Shown: positions 33,006 through 45,373, counted from the first letter of the stretch. The stretch: 64,000 nt of DNA from Allobranchiibius sp. CTAmp26 (GCF_017565405.1 NZ_JAGEKR010000024.1:62001-126000); one strand, 5' to 3'. Made by a program: numbers and translations. The notes: generated from the letters alone by a model not told the origin.

Positions 33006-33035
33006 ATGCACAATGCATGCAATCCGATCTACTCT
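33006..33035 (+). promoter_or_regulatory. vapBC promoter and likely autoregulatory operator
   Basis: ATGCA-CAA-TGCAT (33006-33018) and TGCATGCA (33014-33021) are overlapping palindromes just upstream of a TACTCT -10 box (33030-33035), which is 6 nt before ATG 33042. VapB-type ribbon-helix-helix proteins commonly bind such sites to repress their own operon. Confidence 0.5.
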
Positions 33036-33041
33036 GGATAC

Positions 33042-33287
33042 ATGAGCGGACTCGTGCAGATCAGGAATGTGCCGGACGACGACCGGCGCGCGCTCAAGGC
33101 ACGCGCGGCTGCTCGCGGGGAGTCGCTCAACTCCTACCTGCTGCGGATCATCTCTCGGGAGGTCTCTCGTCCCACCGTCGCCGAGGTCCTCGACCGGGCG
33201 GCGCAGCGGGCCGAGCGCGCTGACATCAGTGCAGTCGAGTCCATCCGGTCGGAGCGTGCTGGCCGGCCTGCCCTGCGGTCGGGCTGA
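33042..33287 (+). CDS. vapB: VapB/FitA-like antitoxin
   Basis: 81 aa. The N-terminal ribbon-helix-helix pattern is VQIRNVPDDDRRALKARAA followed by GESLNSYLLRIIS, typical of FitA-like antitoxins. The remainder (35-81) is the toxin-binding tail. It is expected to neutralise VapC and repress the operon. The ATG at 33042 is preferred over an ATG 12 codons upstream because of the -10 box six nt before it. The stop overlaps the vapC start (TGATG). Confidence 0.88.
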   Translation: MSGLVQIRNVPDDDRRALKARAAARGESLNSYLLRIISREVSRPTVAEVLDRAAQRAERADISAVESIRSERAGRPALRSG

Positions 33288-33676
33288 TGGTCGTCGTGGA
33301 CGCCGCGACCGTGGTCGATGCGCTGACGGCCGTCGCGGGCACCGACGATCTGCGGGCCCATCTGGCGACCGAGGATCTGCACGCACCACACCTCATCGAT
33401 GTCGAGCTGGTGTCCGCGCTGCGTGGCCTTAGGCTCGGCGGCCATCTCAGTGCGAGCCGGGCCATCGACCTACTCACCGACTTCGACGACCTGCCGATCC
33501 AGCGTTGGAAGCCGACCCCCGGCATGCGACGCCGGGTCTTCCAGCTGCGTGACAACCTGTCGGCATACGACGCCGCGTACGTCGTGCTCGCCGAGGCGCT
33601 GGAGTGCCCGCTATTGACGCGCAACGCCGGTCTGCAGCGCTCGAGCGGGCATGATGTGCAGATCGAGGTGCGCTAG
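33287..33676 (+). CDS. vapC: VapC PIN-domain toxin
   Basis: 129 aa, a PIN-domain ribonuclease. Acidic active-site residues are Asp5, Glu40 and Asp95. The fourth, usually Asp in a TxD or TRD motif near the C-terminus, is Asn113 here (LLTRNAGL). The core three-residue set is intact, so activity may be retained or reduced. It starts inside the stop of vapB and ends 4 bp from the converging bluB-cobT gene, with frames overlapping by 4 bp (33673-33676). Confidence 0.87.
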   Translation: MVVVDAATVVDALTAVAGTDDLRAHLATEDLHAPHLIDVELVSALRGLRLGGHLSASRAIDLLTDFDDLPIQRWKPTPGMRRRVFQLRDNLSAYDAAYVVLAEALECPLLTRNAGLQRSSGHDVQIEVR

Positions 33677-35432
33677 ACGTCCTCGCTAGTGCGCGCTGCC
33701 AGAGCGCGGATCTTCAGTCCCTGCAACAGCATCGAGGCCGCCAGGCAGCCGCCGACTCCCTCGCCGGCGCGCAGCCGCAGGGTGAGTAGCGGCTCGAGTC
33801 CGAGCTCGCGCAGCACCGCCGCGTGGGCGCGCTCGCGGGACTGCTGACCCGCGACGAGATAGGCCTGCACGGAGGGTTCGAGGCGCACAGCCAGCAGTCC
33901 GGGCAACGATGCGCAGAGCCCGTCGAGCACGACGGGCGCACCGGCGTCCGCGGCACCGAGCACCACTCCGGTGAGGACCGCGAGTTCCGGGCCGCCGAGC
34001 ATGCGCAAGGCGGTGAGGGCGTACGACGACGCGTCGGCTGCCTCATCGAGCTCGGGCCGCGCGCGCAGCAGCGCGGCCTCGACGACCTCCGCCTTGCGCG
34101 TCACGATGTCCGCGTCCGACCCAGCGCCCAGCCCGACGGCGTCGCGCGGCTCCACATCGACGAGCGCGCAGGCCAATGCCGCTGCGAGCGTGGTGTTTCC
34201 AACACCTACCTCGCCGAGCACGACAAGGCCGTCAACCGCAGCGGCGCGTCCGATCCCGCGTCCGGCTTCGAGGAGTCGCGAGACGTCGTCGTCCGTCAAC
34301 GCGTCGGCCGTCGACAGGTCACCACGACGGTGGAGTGGGCGCGCCGGCACCGCGCCGGCGAGCACCGGTCCGTCGACGCCCGCATCGACGACGATCAGCC
34401 CCAACCCGGCGGCGGTCGCCGCCGCGGCACCCACCGAGCCGCCCGCAAGTGCGGCGGACACCACGTCGCGGGTCACGTGCGCCGGGTATGCGCTCACGCC
34501 GAGCGCCGCGACCGGGTGGTCGGCCGCGGCGAGCACCAGGGTGCCGCCGGCGATACCGCCGGGCGCCAGTGCCTGCACCCGGTTGAGCACCCGGTCGAGC
34601 AGGCCTAGCGACTCCGGCGGGGAGAGCAGGTCGTCGGCAGCGTCGCTGGCCGTGACGAGCTGGTCCTGGGCTGGTCCGCGCAGATGCGAGATCGGAGCGT
34701 CCGGCGAGCTCGACGAGGGCCACCGTTCGTGGATCACGATGTCCTGCAACGGCGTACGCCGTGACCACGCCGCGCGCTCCAGCCCCGGCGACGTCGGCCG
34801 CTCGTCCGGCCAGCCGAGGCAGAGCCAGCCGAGCGTCTCCACCCCGGGCGGCAGGTCGAGCAGTGCCGCGAGGTCCGCGGGCTCGAAGAGAGTGACCCAG
34901 CCCATACCCAGACCGTGCGCGCGGGCAGTGAGCCACATGTTCTCGATCGCGGCGGCGCAGGACCACAGGTCGGTGTCGGGGAAGGTGGCGCGGCCCAGCA
35001 CGCCGGCGGCCGGCGTACGGCGGTCGCACGCGACGACGATGCCGACCGGAGCCTCCCGCAGGCCCTCGAGCTTGAGGTCGAGCAGCCGGGCGGCGCGGTC
35101 CTCGGTCAGACCCGACGCCTGCGCCAGCCGGGCACGGTCGGCCAGGTGAGCCGCCCGATCCCGGGTCGCCTGATCGCGCACGACCACGAACCGCCACGGT
35201 TGGGAGTGCCCCACGCTCGGCGCGTGGTGCCCCGCCTCGAGCACCGCGGTCAACAGGTCCTCCGGCACCGGGTCGGGCCGGTAGCGGCGGATGTCGCGCC
35301 GGGCGTCGACGACGTCGCGCAACGCGTCCGCCACGTCGGCGCCCATCGCCCACCCGGTCGGGTCGGCGCCGCGACGCCGCGCGCTGGTCGTGTCCCCCAC
35401 GACCGGCACGGGACGGGGCCACCTGTCGCCGG

Positions 35433-35436
<4 letters not shown>
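33673..35436 (-). CDS. cobT: BluB-CobT fusion: DMB synthase and nicotinate-nucleotide:DMB phosphoribosyltransferase
   Basis: 587 aa in two enzymes. Residues ~30-235 are a BluB-type flavin destructase of the nitroreductase family: RRDIRRYRPDPVPEDLL, APSVGHSQPWRFVVV and the GLGMGWVTLFEP block. BluB makes 5,6-dimethylbenzimidazole (DMB) from FMNH2 and O2. Residues ~250-587 are CobT, with LGEVGVGNTTLAAAL and the catalytic-Glu motif GEGVGG near the C-terminus; CobT attaches ribose phosphate to DMB. The ATG at 35436 overlaps the cobN stop (ATGA), so both are translated from the riboswitch-controlled transcript. The fusion would hand DMB directly to its consumer. Confidence 0.92.
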
Positions 35437-39068
<3,632 letters not shown>

Positions 39069-39129
39069 CAGTCTCCTTGGCCGGGGTCCGCGCCCCGAGC
39101 TGGCAGTTCGTGCTAAGGGCCGCACCCGT

Positions 39130-39240
39130 TCCGGGGCGGCGGTGCGCGCCCGCGTACCTGACTCACCGGGCGATCACCCGGTTCACAGTGGCGGGACCGT
39201 CCCGGATTCGCACCGGGTTCCGCGAGCGTGTACCGCCCGC
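39130..39240 (-). promoter_or_regulatory. Cobalamin riboswitch of cobN
   Basis: On the minus strand the leader contains GAACCCGGTGCGAATCC, then the B12 box GCCACTGTG (39192-39184), and GAGTCAGGTAC (39164-39154), the defining conserved pieces of the adenosylcobalamin riboswitch. A GC-rich hairpin follows close to the cobN ribosome site AAGGAG, which fits translational control. A -10 box TAGGCT (39246-39241) overlaps the TAG stop of the upstream lipoprotein gene, so the leader can start right where the riboswitch begins. Confidence 0.92.
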
Positions 39241-39243
39241 AGC

Positions 39244-39672
39244 CTACCCACCCGCGACGACGTGCCCCGGCGAGACGGTGACGGCCGCGTCGTAGACCGT
39301 CGGATCACAGTCCGGTCCGTTGGGCTGGACGCGTTCGGGGCGCACAATGAGGGCGTCGTTCTGCGCGACGACTCGGTGCGCGGCGTCACGCACCGTGACC
39401 TGGATCGGCTGGGCAGCGGTCGTCCGCAGCTCGCCGGTCACCACGAACGCCGTCGTGCCCGATCCGAGTCTCAGCGGCTGACTCGATCGGCAGACCGCGG
39501 CTACGCACACCTGCGCGGTCAGGACGGTCCCGTTCGGAAAGCCGGTGTACGACACGCTCACACCCGGGTCCGCGCCCATCGCGGTGCAGTAGCGCGCCTC
39601 GTCGGGGCCGCACGACGCCAATGCCAGCGAGAGCGCGACCGCTCCACCCAGCGCAAGCCACGTCCACCCCAT
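39244..39672 (-). CDS. Small lipoprotein of unknown function
   Basis: 142 aa. The signal peptide ends in the lipobox LALASC (Cys ~21), so the protein is probably anchored to the outer membrane face. The mature part has four further cysteines and a beta-rich appearance; I do not recognise the family. The ATG at 39672 gives a clean signal peptide; a GTG 11 codons upstream is possible. It lies directly upstream of the cobN riboswitch on the same strand. Confidence 0.7.
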   Translation of the reverse strand: MGWTWLALGGAVALSLALASCGPDEARYCTAMGADPGVSVSYTGFPNGTVLTAQVCVAAVCRSSQPLRLGSGTTAFVVTGELRTTAAQPIQVTVRDAAHRVVAQNDALIVRPERVQPNGPDCDPTVYDAAVTVSPGHVVAGG

Positions 39673-39787
39673 CTCCGGAGTATGCCCGCGGCGTCCGTCC
39701 AGCACGGCTGAATCGTCGTCATCGCGACCACGTGCTCGCTGTCGGGATACCCGGCGATATCGGGGTGCCCGGACAAGTCTGCGTCGA

Positions 39788-39793
39788 TAGCCT
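39788..39793 (+). promoter_or_regulatory. Leaderless -10 box for the GNAT gene
   Basis: TAGCCT is followed by 6 nt and the GTG at 39800. Confidence 0.45.
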
Positions 39794-39799
39794 CCGAAG

Positions 39800-40501
39800 G
39801 TGACCCATCCCTACGCGCTGCTGAATGTGCGGGTTTCGACGCCCCGACTCAAGTTGCGCGGCGCCACGGACGAGCTGCTCAGCGAACTTGCCCCGCTCGT
39901 ACGAGACGGTCAAGCGATGGCCCACCCGGCTCCGTACGACGACCCCATGTCCCTCTACGACGACGACCAGGCACGGCGGGTGGACAAATGGCTGCGCGGT
40001 GTGTGGCGTGCACGCGGCACGGTCGGCACCGATTTCTGGCGGCTGTGTCTGGCGGTCGTGGTCGATGAGCGCGCCGTCGGCATGCAGGACGTCATCGGAG
40101 ACCGTTTCGATCGCTTCGGGACGGTCGTCACGTTCTCCTGGCTCGCCGGCGACGTGCGCGGCCGCGGCCTGGGCGGAGAGATGCGTGCTGCCGCGCTCCA
40201 CCTGGCCTTCGCGGGTCTGGACGCCAGGGAAGTGAGCAGCGATGCCTTCGTGGACAACGACGCCTCGAACGCCGTGTCGAGAGGCCTCGGGTACTCACCG
40301 AACGGCACGACCTGGGACACCCGGAGGGGAGAACCGGCACTCCTGCAGCGGTGGCGGCTCACCCGGGAAGCGTGGGAAGTGGCCCCGCGTACGGACATCT
40401 CCCTGCACGGGGTCGAGGGTTGCAGGGCCGCATTTGAGCCTGCCGTGACGCCCACGCCGCCCGGGCAGGCAGATGGCGGCGGAACAGTCCATCCCACTTA
40501 G
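39800..40501 (+). CDS. GNAT-family N-acetyltransferase (RimJ/RimL-like)
   Basis: 233 aa. The fold is that of ribosomal-protein acetyltransferases: STPRLKLRGATDELL at the start, LAVVVDERAVGMQDV, and the acetyl-CoA motif WLAGDVRGRGLGGEMRAAAL (about residues 114-133). SSDAFVDNDASNAVSRGLGY follows. Acceptor unknown. The last ~45 residues are Pro/Gly-rich and probably disordered. It lies between cobN and cobG with no evident role in B12; its 3' end contains the cobG -10 box. Confidence 0.8.
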   Translation: MTHPYALLNVRVSTPRLKLRGATDELLSELAPLVRDGQAMAHPAPYDDPMSLYDDDQARRVDKWLRGVWRARGTVGTDFWRLCLAVVVDERAVGMQDVIGDRFDRFGTVVTFSWLAGDVRGRGLGGEMRAAALHLAFAGLDAREVSSDAFVDNDASNAVSRGLGYSPNGTTWDTRRGEPALLQRWRLTREAWEVAPRTDISLHGVEGCRAAFEPAVTPTPPGQADGGGTVHPT

Positions 40502-40504
40502 GCT
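40499..40504 (+). promoter_or_regulatory. Leaderless -10 box for cobG
   Basis: TAGGCT is followed by 6 nt and the GTG at 40511. It overlaps the stop codon of the GNAT gene. Confidence 0.5.
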
Positions 40505-40510
40505 CGCCCG

Positions 40511-41599
40511 GTGACTTCCCGAGCCCGCCCCGACGGCGGAGACCGCTGCCCGGGTGTGCTGCGCCCGTTCGTCGCGGGCGACGGCGCCCTCGTGCGGCTG
40601 CGCGTACCCGGGGGCCTGATTGGTGTCGACGTGCTCGCCGACCTCGTGGGAATCGCCGCGGAGTACGGCGCACCGGTGCTGCAGCTGACCAGCCGCGGCA
40701 ACCTGCAGCTGCGCGCTCTCCCCGACCCCCTGACCGAGGAGCTGATCGAGCGGATCGAGGCCACCGGACTGCTGCCCAGCGCCTCCCACGAGCGGGTCCG
40801 TAACATCCTCGCCGCGCCGCTGGCCGTATCCCTGCGCCCTCTCGTCGAAGCAGTCGACGCAGCGATCACCAGCGATCCCGCTCTTTCGGAATTGCCGGGG
40901 CGGTTCCTCTTCGCCGTCAGCGACGAGTCCGGTTCCGTCCTCACCGAGGGATGGGACCTGGCCTACCAGGCACTCGAGGACCACGAGGGCGTTCTCCTCG
41001 CGGGCGGTTTCGCGGCCCAGGTCCACCCCGCGGATGCGGTCGCCGAGCTCATCCGCCGCGCACACCTCTTCCTCGACCACCGCGCCGGCGACGACGTCTG
41101 GAACGTCCGCGACCTCCCCACCGACTCCCCGGTCTTCGAGGGCATGCTGCCGTACGGCGCGCGCCTTCCCGGGCCGCTCGAGCCCGGTCCGGCAGGCGCC
41201 GACCTGGTGGTCGGCGTACCCCTGGGGATGCTGCGCCCCGCTCACCTCGACGCGCTCGGCGAGCTCGCCGACGAGGTGGTGCTCACTCCGTGGAAGTCGT
41301 TCGTCGTGCCCGGAGCCGCCGCGGACCCGGGCCGACTGCAGGACGCCGGCCTGGTCACCACCTCCACCTCCCCGTGGTCGCGGATCACCGCCTGCGTGGG
41401 TGCGCCGTACTGCGCCCGCACCCAGACCCACACCCTCGACCTCGCCACCGCCGCGACCGCACAGATGACCGGGGCCGGCCCGCGTATCCACGTCGTCGGG
41501 TGCGAACGCCGTTGCGGCGAGCCGTCATCCGACCACCTCACCCTCGTCGCACCGACCGACGTACACCAGGTCGTTGCCGCCTCTGGAGACCATCGATGA
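40511..41599 (+). CDS. cobG: Precorrin-3B synthase
   Basis: 362 aa. This sulfite/nitrite-reductase-like flavo-free iron-sulfur enzyme uses O2 to hydroxylate precorrin-3A, the step that marks the oxygen-dependent route. Cysteine clusters for the 4Fe-4S centre are ITACVGAPYC (C-terminal half) and VVGCERRCGEPSSDH. Substrate-binding sequence VLQLTSRGNLQLRAL lies near residues 57-72. It is the first gene of a unit with cobH (ATGA overlap) and cobIJ. Confidence 0.93.
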   Translation: MTSRARPDGGDRCPGVLRPFVAGDGALVRLRVPGGLIGVDVLADLVGIAAEYGAPVLQLTSRGNLQLRALPDPLTEELIERIEATGLLPSASHERVRNILAAPLAVSLRPLVEAVDAAITSDPALSELPGRFLFAVSDESGSVLTEGWDLAYQALEDHEGVLLAGGFAAQVHPADAVAELIRRAHLFLDHRAGDDVWNVRDLPTDSPVFEGMLPYGARLPGPLEPGPAGADLVVGVPLGMLRPAHLDALGELADEVVLTPWKSFVVPGAAADPGRLQDAGLVTTSTSPWSRITACVGAPYCARTQTHTLDLATAATAQMTGAGPRIHVVGCERRCGEPSSDHLTLVAPTDVHQVVAASGDHR

Positions 41600-42270
41600 A
41601 TGCCGACCCGCGCCCTCCCACCCGTCGCTACGACTACGTGGCCGACGGCGCCGAGATCTACCGGCGCTCGTTCGGGATGGTCCGCGAGCAGGCCGACCTA
41701 TCCGCCGTCGCCCCTGACCTAAGGGTGGTCGTCACCCGGATCGTGCACGCCTGCGGTGACGTCGAAATCGTACCCGCGGTCGCCGCCTCACACGACGTCG
41801 TCACCGCAACCCGGCACGCATTGCAAGCAGGCGCAACGGTGTTCACCGATTCGGTGATGCTCGCCTCCGGTGTCACCGCGCGCCGGATGCCGGCGCACAA
41901 CGACGTCGTCTGCACGCTGCGGGACGCCCGTGTGCCCAACCTCGCGAAGCAGTGGCGCACCACCCGCGCTGCCGCTGCGGTCTCCCTCTGGGACGAGCGC
42001 CTCGACGGGGCGGTCGTCGCGATCGGCAACGCCCCCACGGCCCTCTTCCACCTGCTGGAGGTCGTGATGGACGGCGGACCGCGGCCGGCGGCGATCGTCG
42101 GAATGCCGGTCGGGTTCATCGGCTCGGCCGAGTCCAAGGTCGCCCTGGCCGAGCACGTGCTCCCCGATGGCGGGCAGATCCCCTGGATCACCGTGCACGG
42201 TCACCGCGGCGGGTCCGCGATGGCATCGGCCGCCGTGAACGCACTTGCCACGGAGTCCGAACTGGCATGA
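41596..42270 (+). CDS. cobH: Precorrin-8X methylmutase
   Basis: 224 aa. It moves the C-11 methyl to C-12, giving hydrogenobyrinate. The catalytic His lies in TRIVHACGDVE. The AGATVFTDSVMLASGV and VVAIGNAPTALFHLLE blocks and the C-terminal GHRGGSAMASAAVNAL are characteristic. Overlaps both neighbours by 4 bp (ATGA at each junction). Confidence 0.95.
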   Translation: MNADPRPPTRRYDYVADGAEIYRRSFGMVREQADLSAVAPDLRVVVTRIVHACGDVEIVPAVAASHDVVTATRHALQAGATVFTDSVMLASGVTARRMPAHNDVVCTLRDARVPNLAKQWRTTRAAAAVSLWDERLDGAVVAIGNAPTALFHLLEVVMDGGPRPAAIVGMPVGFIGSAESKVALAEHVLPDGGQIPWITVHGHRGGSAMASAAVNALATESELA

Positions 42271-43799
42271 GCAGCAACGACATCGGGCACCTGTACGGCG
42301 TGGGGCTCGGCCCCGGCGATCCCGACCTGATCACGCTGAAGGCGGCTCGGCTGATCGAGTCCGCCGACGTCATCGCCTATCACGCGGGCACCGGCAAGTC
42401 CTCGATCGCACGGGCCATCGCCGCCGACCTGATCCCGGTGGGCGTGCATGAGGAGGAGCTGCGCTACCCCGTGACGACCGGTGCGGTCGAGCACCCTGCC
42501 GGCTATCACGGCTGGCTCGCGGAGTTCTACGACGAGTGCGCAGCGCGGTTGCGCGCGCACCTCGAGGCCGGTCGCACGGTCGTCGTTCTGGCAGAAGGCG
42601 ATCCGATGTTCTACGGGTCGTTCATGTACCTGCACGACCGCCTCGCCGACAGCTTCCCCACAGAGGTCGTCCCCGGAGTGACCGCGGTCTCTGGCGCGAC
42701 CGCCGTCGCCGCGCACGCCCTGGCCCGACACGAGGACGTGCTCACGGTTCTGTCCGGCACACTCCCCGTCGCCGAGCTCGCGCGCCGCCTCGCCGACACC
42801 GACGCCGCCGTCGTGATGAAGCTGGGTCGCACCTTCGCCAACGTGCGCGAGGCACTGCGACAGGCCGGCCTGCTCGACCGCGCCGTCTACGTCGAGCGCG
42901 CCACCCGCGACGGCCAACGCGTGCTGCCCGCGACAGACGTCGACCCGGCGACCGTCCCCTATATGTCGATCGTCATCGTGCCGGGTCAGGACCGTCGGGC
43001 GGACGCCGCAGGACGCGCGTCCGTGGAGCCGGTGCAGCCGGTTCGTGCGTCGATCACCGGCACCGTGCACGTCGTCGGCCTCGGTCCAGGGCCGGACCGT
43101 TGGCTCACCCCGGAGGCGACTGCGATCCTGGCCGAGGTCGACCACGTCGTGGGGTACGCGCCGTACGTCGAGCGGGTGCCCCAGCGCGTCGGACTCACCC
43201 GGCATGCGAGCGGCAACACGGTCGAGGTCGACCGGGCGCGCGACGCGTTGGACCTGGCGGCTGCGGGTGACGACGTTGCTGTCGTATCCGGTGGCGACGC
43301 AGGGGTTTTCGGCATGGCCGCCGCTGTATTCGAAGCGGCGGAGACGGCCGGCGCGGCGTACGCCGAGGTGCCGGTGCACGTCGTCCCCGGGCTCACCGCG
43401 GCCCAGGCCGCCGCGGCGCTCGTCGGCGCTCCGCTCGGCGCGGACTTCGCGGTGATCAGTCTCTCGGACCGTCTGAAGCCGTGGTCGATGCTGGAGGAGC
43501 GTCTCCGCGCGGCGGCCGCCGCCGACCTCGTGATCGCGCTCTACAACCCCCGCTCGCGGTCCCGACCCGACCAGCTGCACGCCGCACGCGCGGCGCTGCT
43601 CGACGTGAAGTCGGCCGACACCGTGGTCGTTATCGCGCGCGACGTGGGCCGGGCTCAGGAGTCGGCCGTCGTGACCACGCTGGGCGCGTTCGACCCCGAC
43701 ACCGTCGACATGAAGTGCCTGGTGATCATCGGGGCGTCCTCCACCCGCGTGACCCTGGGCGGACAGGTGTGGACGCCGCGCTCCGTCGAGCGGCCGTAA
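42267..43799 (+). CDS. cobIJ: CobI-CobJ fusion methyltransferase
   Basis: 510 aa. Residues ~1-245 are CobI, precorrin-2 C20-methyltransferase (LYGVGLGPGDPDLITLKA, VVVLAEGDPMFYGSF, VVPGVTAVSGATAVAA). Residues ~265-510 are CobJ, precorrin-3B C17-methyltransferase, which contracts the ring (VHVVGLGPGPDRWLTPEA, VAVVSGGDAGVFGMAA, VIALYNPRSRSRPDQL). CobI-J fusions are known in actinobacteria. Last gene of the cobG-cobH-cobIJ unit; an inverted repeat follows 3 bp after the stop. Confidence 0.95.
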   Translation: MSSNDIGHLYGVGLGPGDPDLITLKAARLIESADVIAYHAGTGKSSIARAIAADLIPVGVHEEELRYPVTTGAVEHPAGYHGWLAEFYDECAARLRAHLEAGRTVVVLAEGDPMFYGSFMYLHDRLADSFPTEVVPGVTAVSGATAVAAHALARHEDVLTVLSGTLPVAELARRLADTDAAVVMKLGRTFANVREALRQAGLLDRAVYVERATRDGQRVLPATDVDPATVPYMSIVIVPGQDRRADAAGRASVEPVQPVRASITGTVHVVGLGPGPDRWLTPEATAILAEVDHVVGYAPYVERVPQRVGLTRHASGNTVEVDRARDALDLAAAGDDVAVVSGGDAGVFGMAAAVFEAAETAGAAYAEVPVHVVPGLTAAQAAAALVGAPLGADFAVISLSDRLKPWSMLEERLRAAAAADLVIALYNPRSRSRPDQLHAARAALLDVKSADTVVVIARDVGRAQESAVVTTLGAFDPDTVDMKCLVIIGASSTRVTLGGQVWTPRSVERP

Positions 43800-43801
43800 C
43801 T

Positions 43802-43849
43802 TTTGGACATGCACCGCGAGTCATCCATGCCCCGCCCTGCATGTCCAAA
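43802..43849. repeat. GGACATGCA inverted repeat, copy 1
   Basis: TTTGGACATGCA and TGCATGTCCAAA are perfect 12-bp arms with a 24-nt loop, directly after cobIJ. The left arm and part of the loop match copy 2 at 45332 (GGACATGCACCGCGAGTCA against GGACATGCACGGCGGGTCA). It can serve as the cobIJ terminator. Confidence 0.85.
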
Positions 43850-43979
43850 TCTGGGGCGGGTGGGCGACTCCGCGCTATGCCGAGGAGCCACATTCCTTCC
43901 TACCCTGTCCCCATGACGACCGACGACTGCTCGAACTCCATCGGGCAGGTCGACGTACGAGTTTCGGTCGCCTAATCGG

Positions 43980-44501
43980 ATGTTGCCCGCGGACACGGTC
44001 GAGCAGATCTATGCCGCCGCCTCCGCACAAGCTCCGTTGTCCGAGCCGGCGTCCGTCGCGGCGATGTATGCGGGTCTGTATGCCCGGGCTCGCACCGAAC
44101 CAGGTGTGACTATGGCGATCGCGGGAGACGAGGACGGTCCGGTCGGATTCGCCTACGGCCACGACTGGCACTGGAGCGAGGCGACCGACCCGTGGTCGAC
44201 CCAGCTGCGGCAGCGACTCGGCGAGGATGCAGCGCAGCAGATCGCGGAGTCGTTCGCCGTGAATCTCCTCGCTGTTCTTCCTGCCGCCAGTGGGATGGGT
44301 GCGGGTCGGCGACTCCTCGAAGCGCTCGTGGACGCAGCGACGTCCGACACCGCCTGGTTACAGACCACGGACATCGATTCCCCTGCGCGACAGTTGTATC
44401 GGCGAACGGGGTGGCGAACGCTGGGTCGGGGCCCGGATGCCCCGAACGGGAAACCGGGGCTCGTTCTGATCCACGTTCGAAAGCCCAGAACGGGCTGTTG
44501 A
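43980..44501 (+). CDS. GNAT-family N-acetyltransferase
   Basis: 173 aa. The acetyl-CoA site has the pattern LLAVLPAASGMGAGRRLLEALVDAA (about residues 97-121), and the C-terminal half has DIDSPARQLYRRTGWRTLG, the usual ending of the fold. Substrate unknown. The start at 43980 has no clear ribosome site. It precedes the MerR gene by 33 bp, suggesting a regulated pair. Confidence 0.78.
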   Translation: MLPADTVEQIYAAASAQAPLSEPASVAAMYAGLYARARTEPGVTMAIAGDEDGPVGFAYGHDWHWSEATDPWSTQLRQRLGEDAAQQIAESFAVNLLAVLPAASGMGAGRRLLEALVDAATSDTAWLQTTDIDSPARQLYRRTGWRTLGRGPDAPNGKPGLVLIHVRKPRTGC

Positions 44502-44534
44502 CCCTCACACGGTGTCAGGCGGGAGAACGGTGTC

Positions 44535-45326
44535 ATGTTGATCGGAGACTTCGCTCGACTCGGGCAGGTGTCGGTGCGGATGCTGCGCCACTACGACGCG
44601 ATCGGGCTGCTCACGCCCGCCAGCGTCGACGCGTCCAGCAGCTACCGCTCCTACTCCCCCGAGCAGCTGTCCGTTCTCAATCGCATCGTGGCGCTGAAGG
44701 ATCTCGGCCTCACGCTGGAACAGGTCGGCCACGTCCTGGCGGACCGGATCGGCGTGCAGGAGCTCAACGGGATGCTCCGGTTGCGGCGCAGCGAGCTCGA
44801 GGACGAGATGCGCGCTGCCGGCATCCGGCTGGCGGCGGTCGAGTCGCGACTCCGGATGATCGAGAAGGAGCACGACATGCCTACTGATTACGTCGTCAAA
44901 CAGGTGCCCGCCGTACGGCTCGCCGCCGTCAGCGCCACCGTCGATCCGGCCGAAATAGGTCAGCACGTGGAGCCCATGTTCGTCCGTGTGCAGTCCGCGC
45001 TGCAGTCCGCCGGCGCCAGCCTGGCCACCCCGATGGCGACCTACGCCGAGGCGGAGGACGGGATGGACGTGGTCGTCGGATACGCCCACGAGGGCACTCC
45101 GCCGACCGGACTGGAGGCCGTGGACCTGCCGTCCGCGAACGCGGTCTGCGGGGTCCATCTCGGCCCGATGGACCGCATCAGGGAGTCCTGGCAGGCACTG
45201 CACCGCTGGCTCGTCGACAACGGCTACGAGTACGCCGGTGCCAGCCGCGAGCTCTACGTGCGGGCGGAGTCGCAAGACCAGCAGGACTGGGTGACAGAGC
45301 TGCAGCAGCCCGTCCGGCAGAAGTGA
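44535..45326 (+). CDS. MerR-family regulator with GyrI-like effector domain
   Basis: 263 aa. The N-terminal winged helix-turn-helix is IGDFARLGQVSVRMLRHYDAIGLL with SYRSYSPEQL. A coiled dimer helix (about 75-112) and a GyrI-like small-molecule-binding domain (~118-263: VKQVPAVRLAAVSATV, VGYAHEGTPP, and ASRELYV near the end) follow. This resembles BmrR-type drug sensors. The likely target is the adjacent acetyltransferase or its own promoter; no spaced -35/-10 with a dyad was identified. Confidence 0.87.
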   Translation: MLIGDFARLGQVSVRMLRHYDAIGLLTPASVDASSSYRSYSPEQLSVLNRIVALKDLGLTLEQVGHVLADRIGVQELNGMLRLRRSELEDEMRAAGIRLAAVESRLRMIEKEHDMPTDYVVKQVPAVRLAAVSATVDPAEIGQHVEPMFVRVQSALQSAGASLATPMATYAEAEDGMDVVVGYAHEGTPPTGLEAVDLPSANAVCGVHLGPMDRIRESWQALHRWLVDNGYEYAGASRELYVRAESQDQQDWVTELQQPVRQK

Positions 45327-45331
45327 GTTTC

Positions 45332-45373
45332 GGACATGCACGGCGGGTCACATGTGACCCACCGTGCATGTCC
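45332..45373. repeat. GGACATGCA inverted repeat, copy 2 (42-bp near-perfect palindrome)
   Basis: GGACATGCACGG (45332-45343) pairs with CCGTGCATGTCC (45362-45373). Inside, after one mismatch, GGGTCACATGTGACCC (45345-45360) is a perfect palindrome with no loop. It lies between the MerR gene and the converging RCC1-repeat gene and shares its outer arms with copy 1. Confidence 0.88.
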
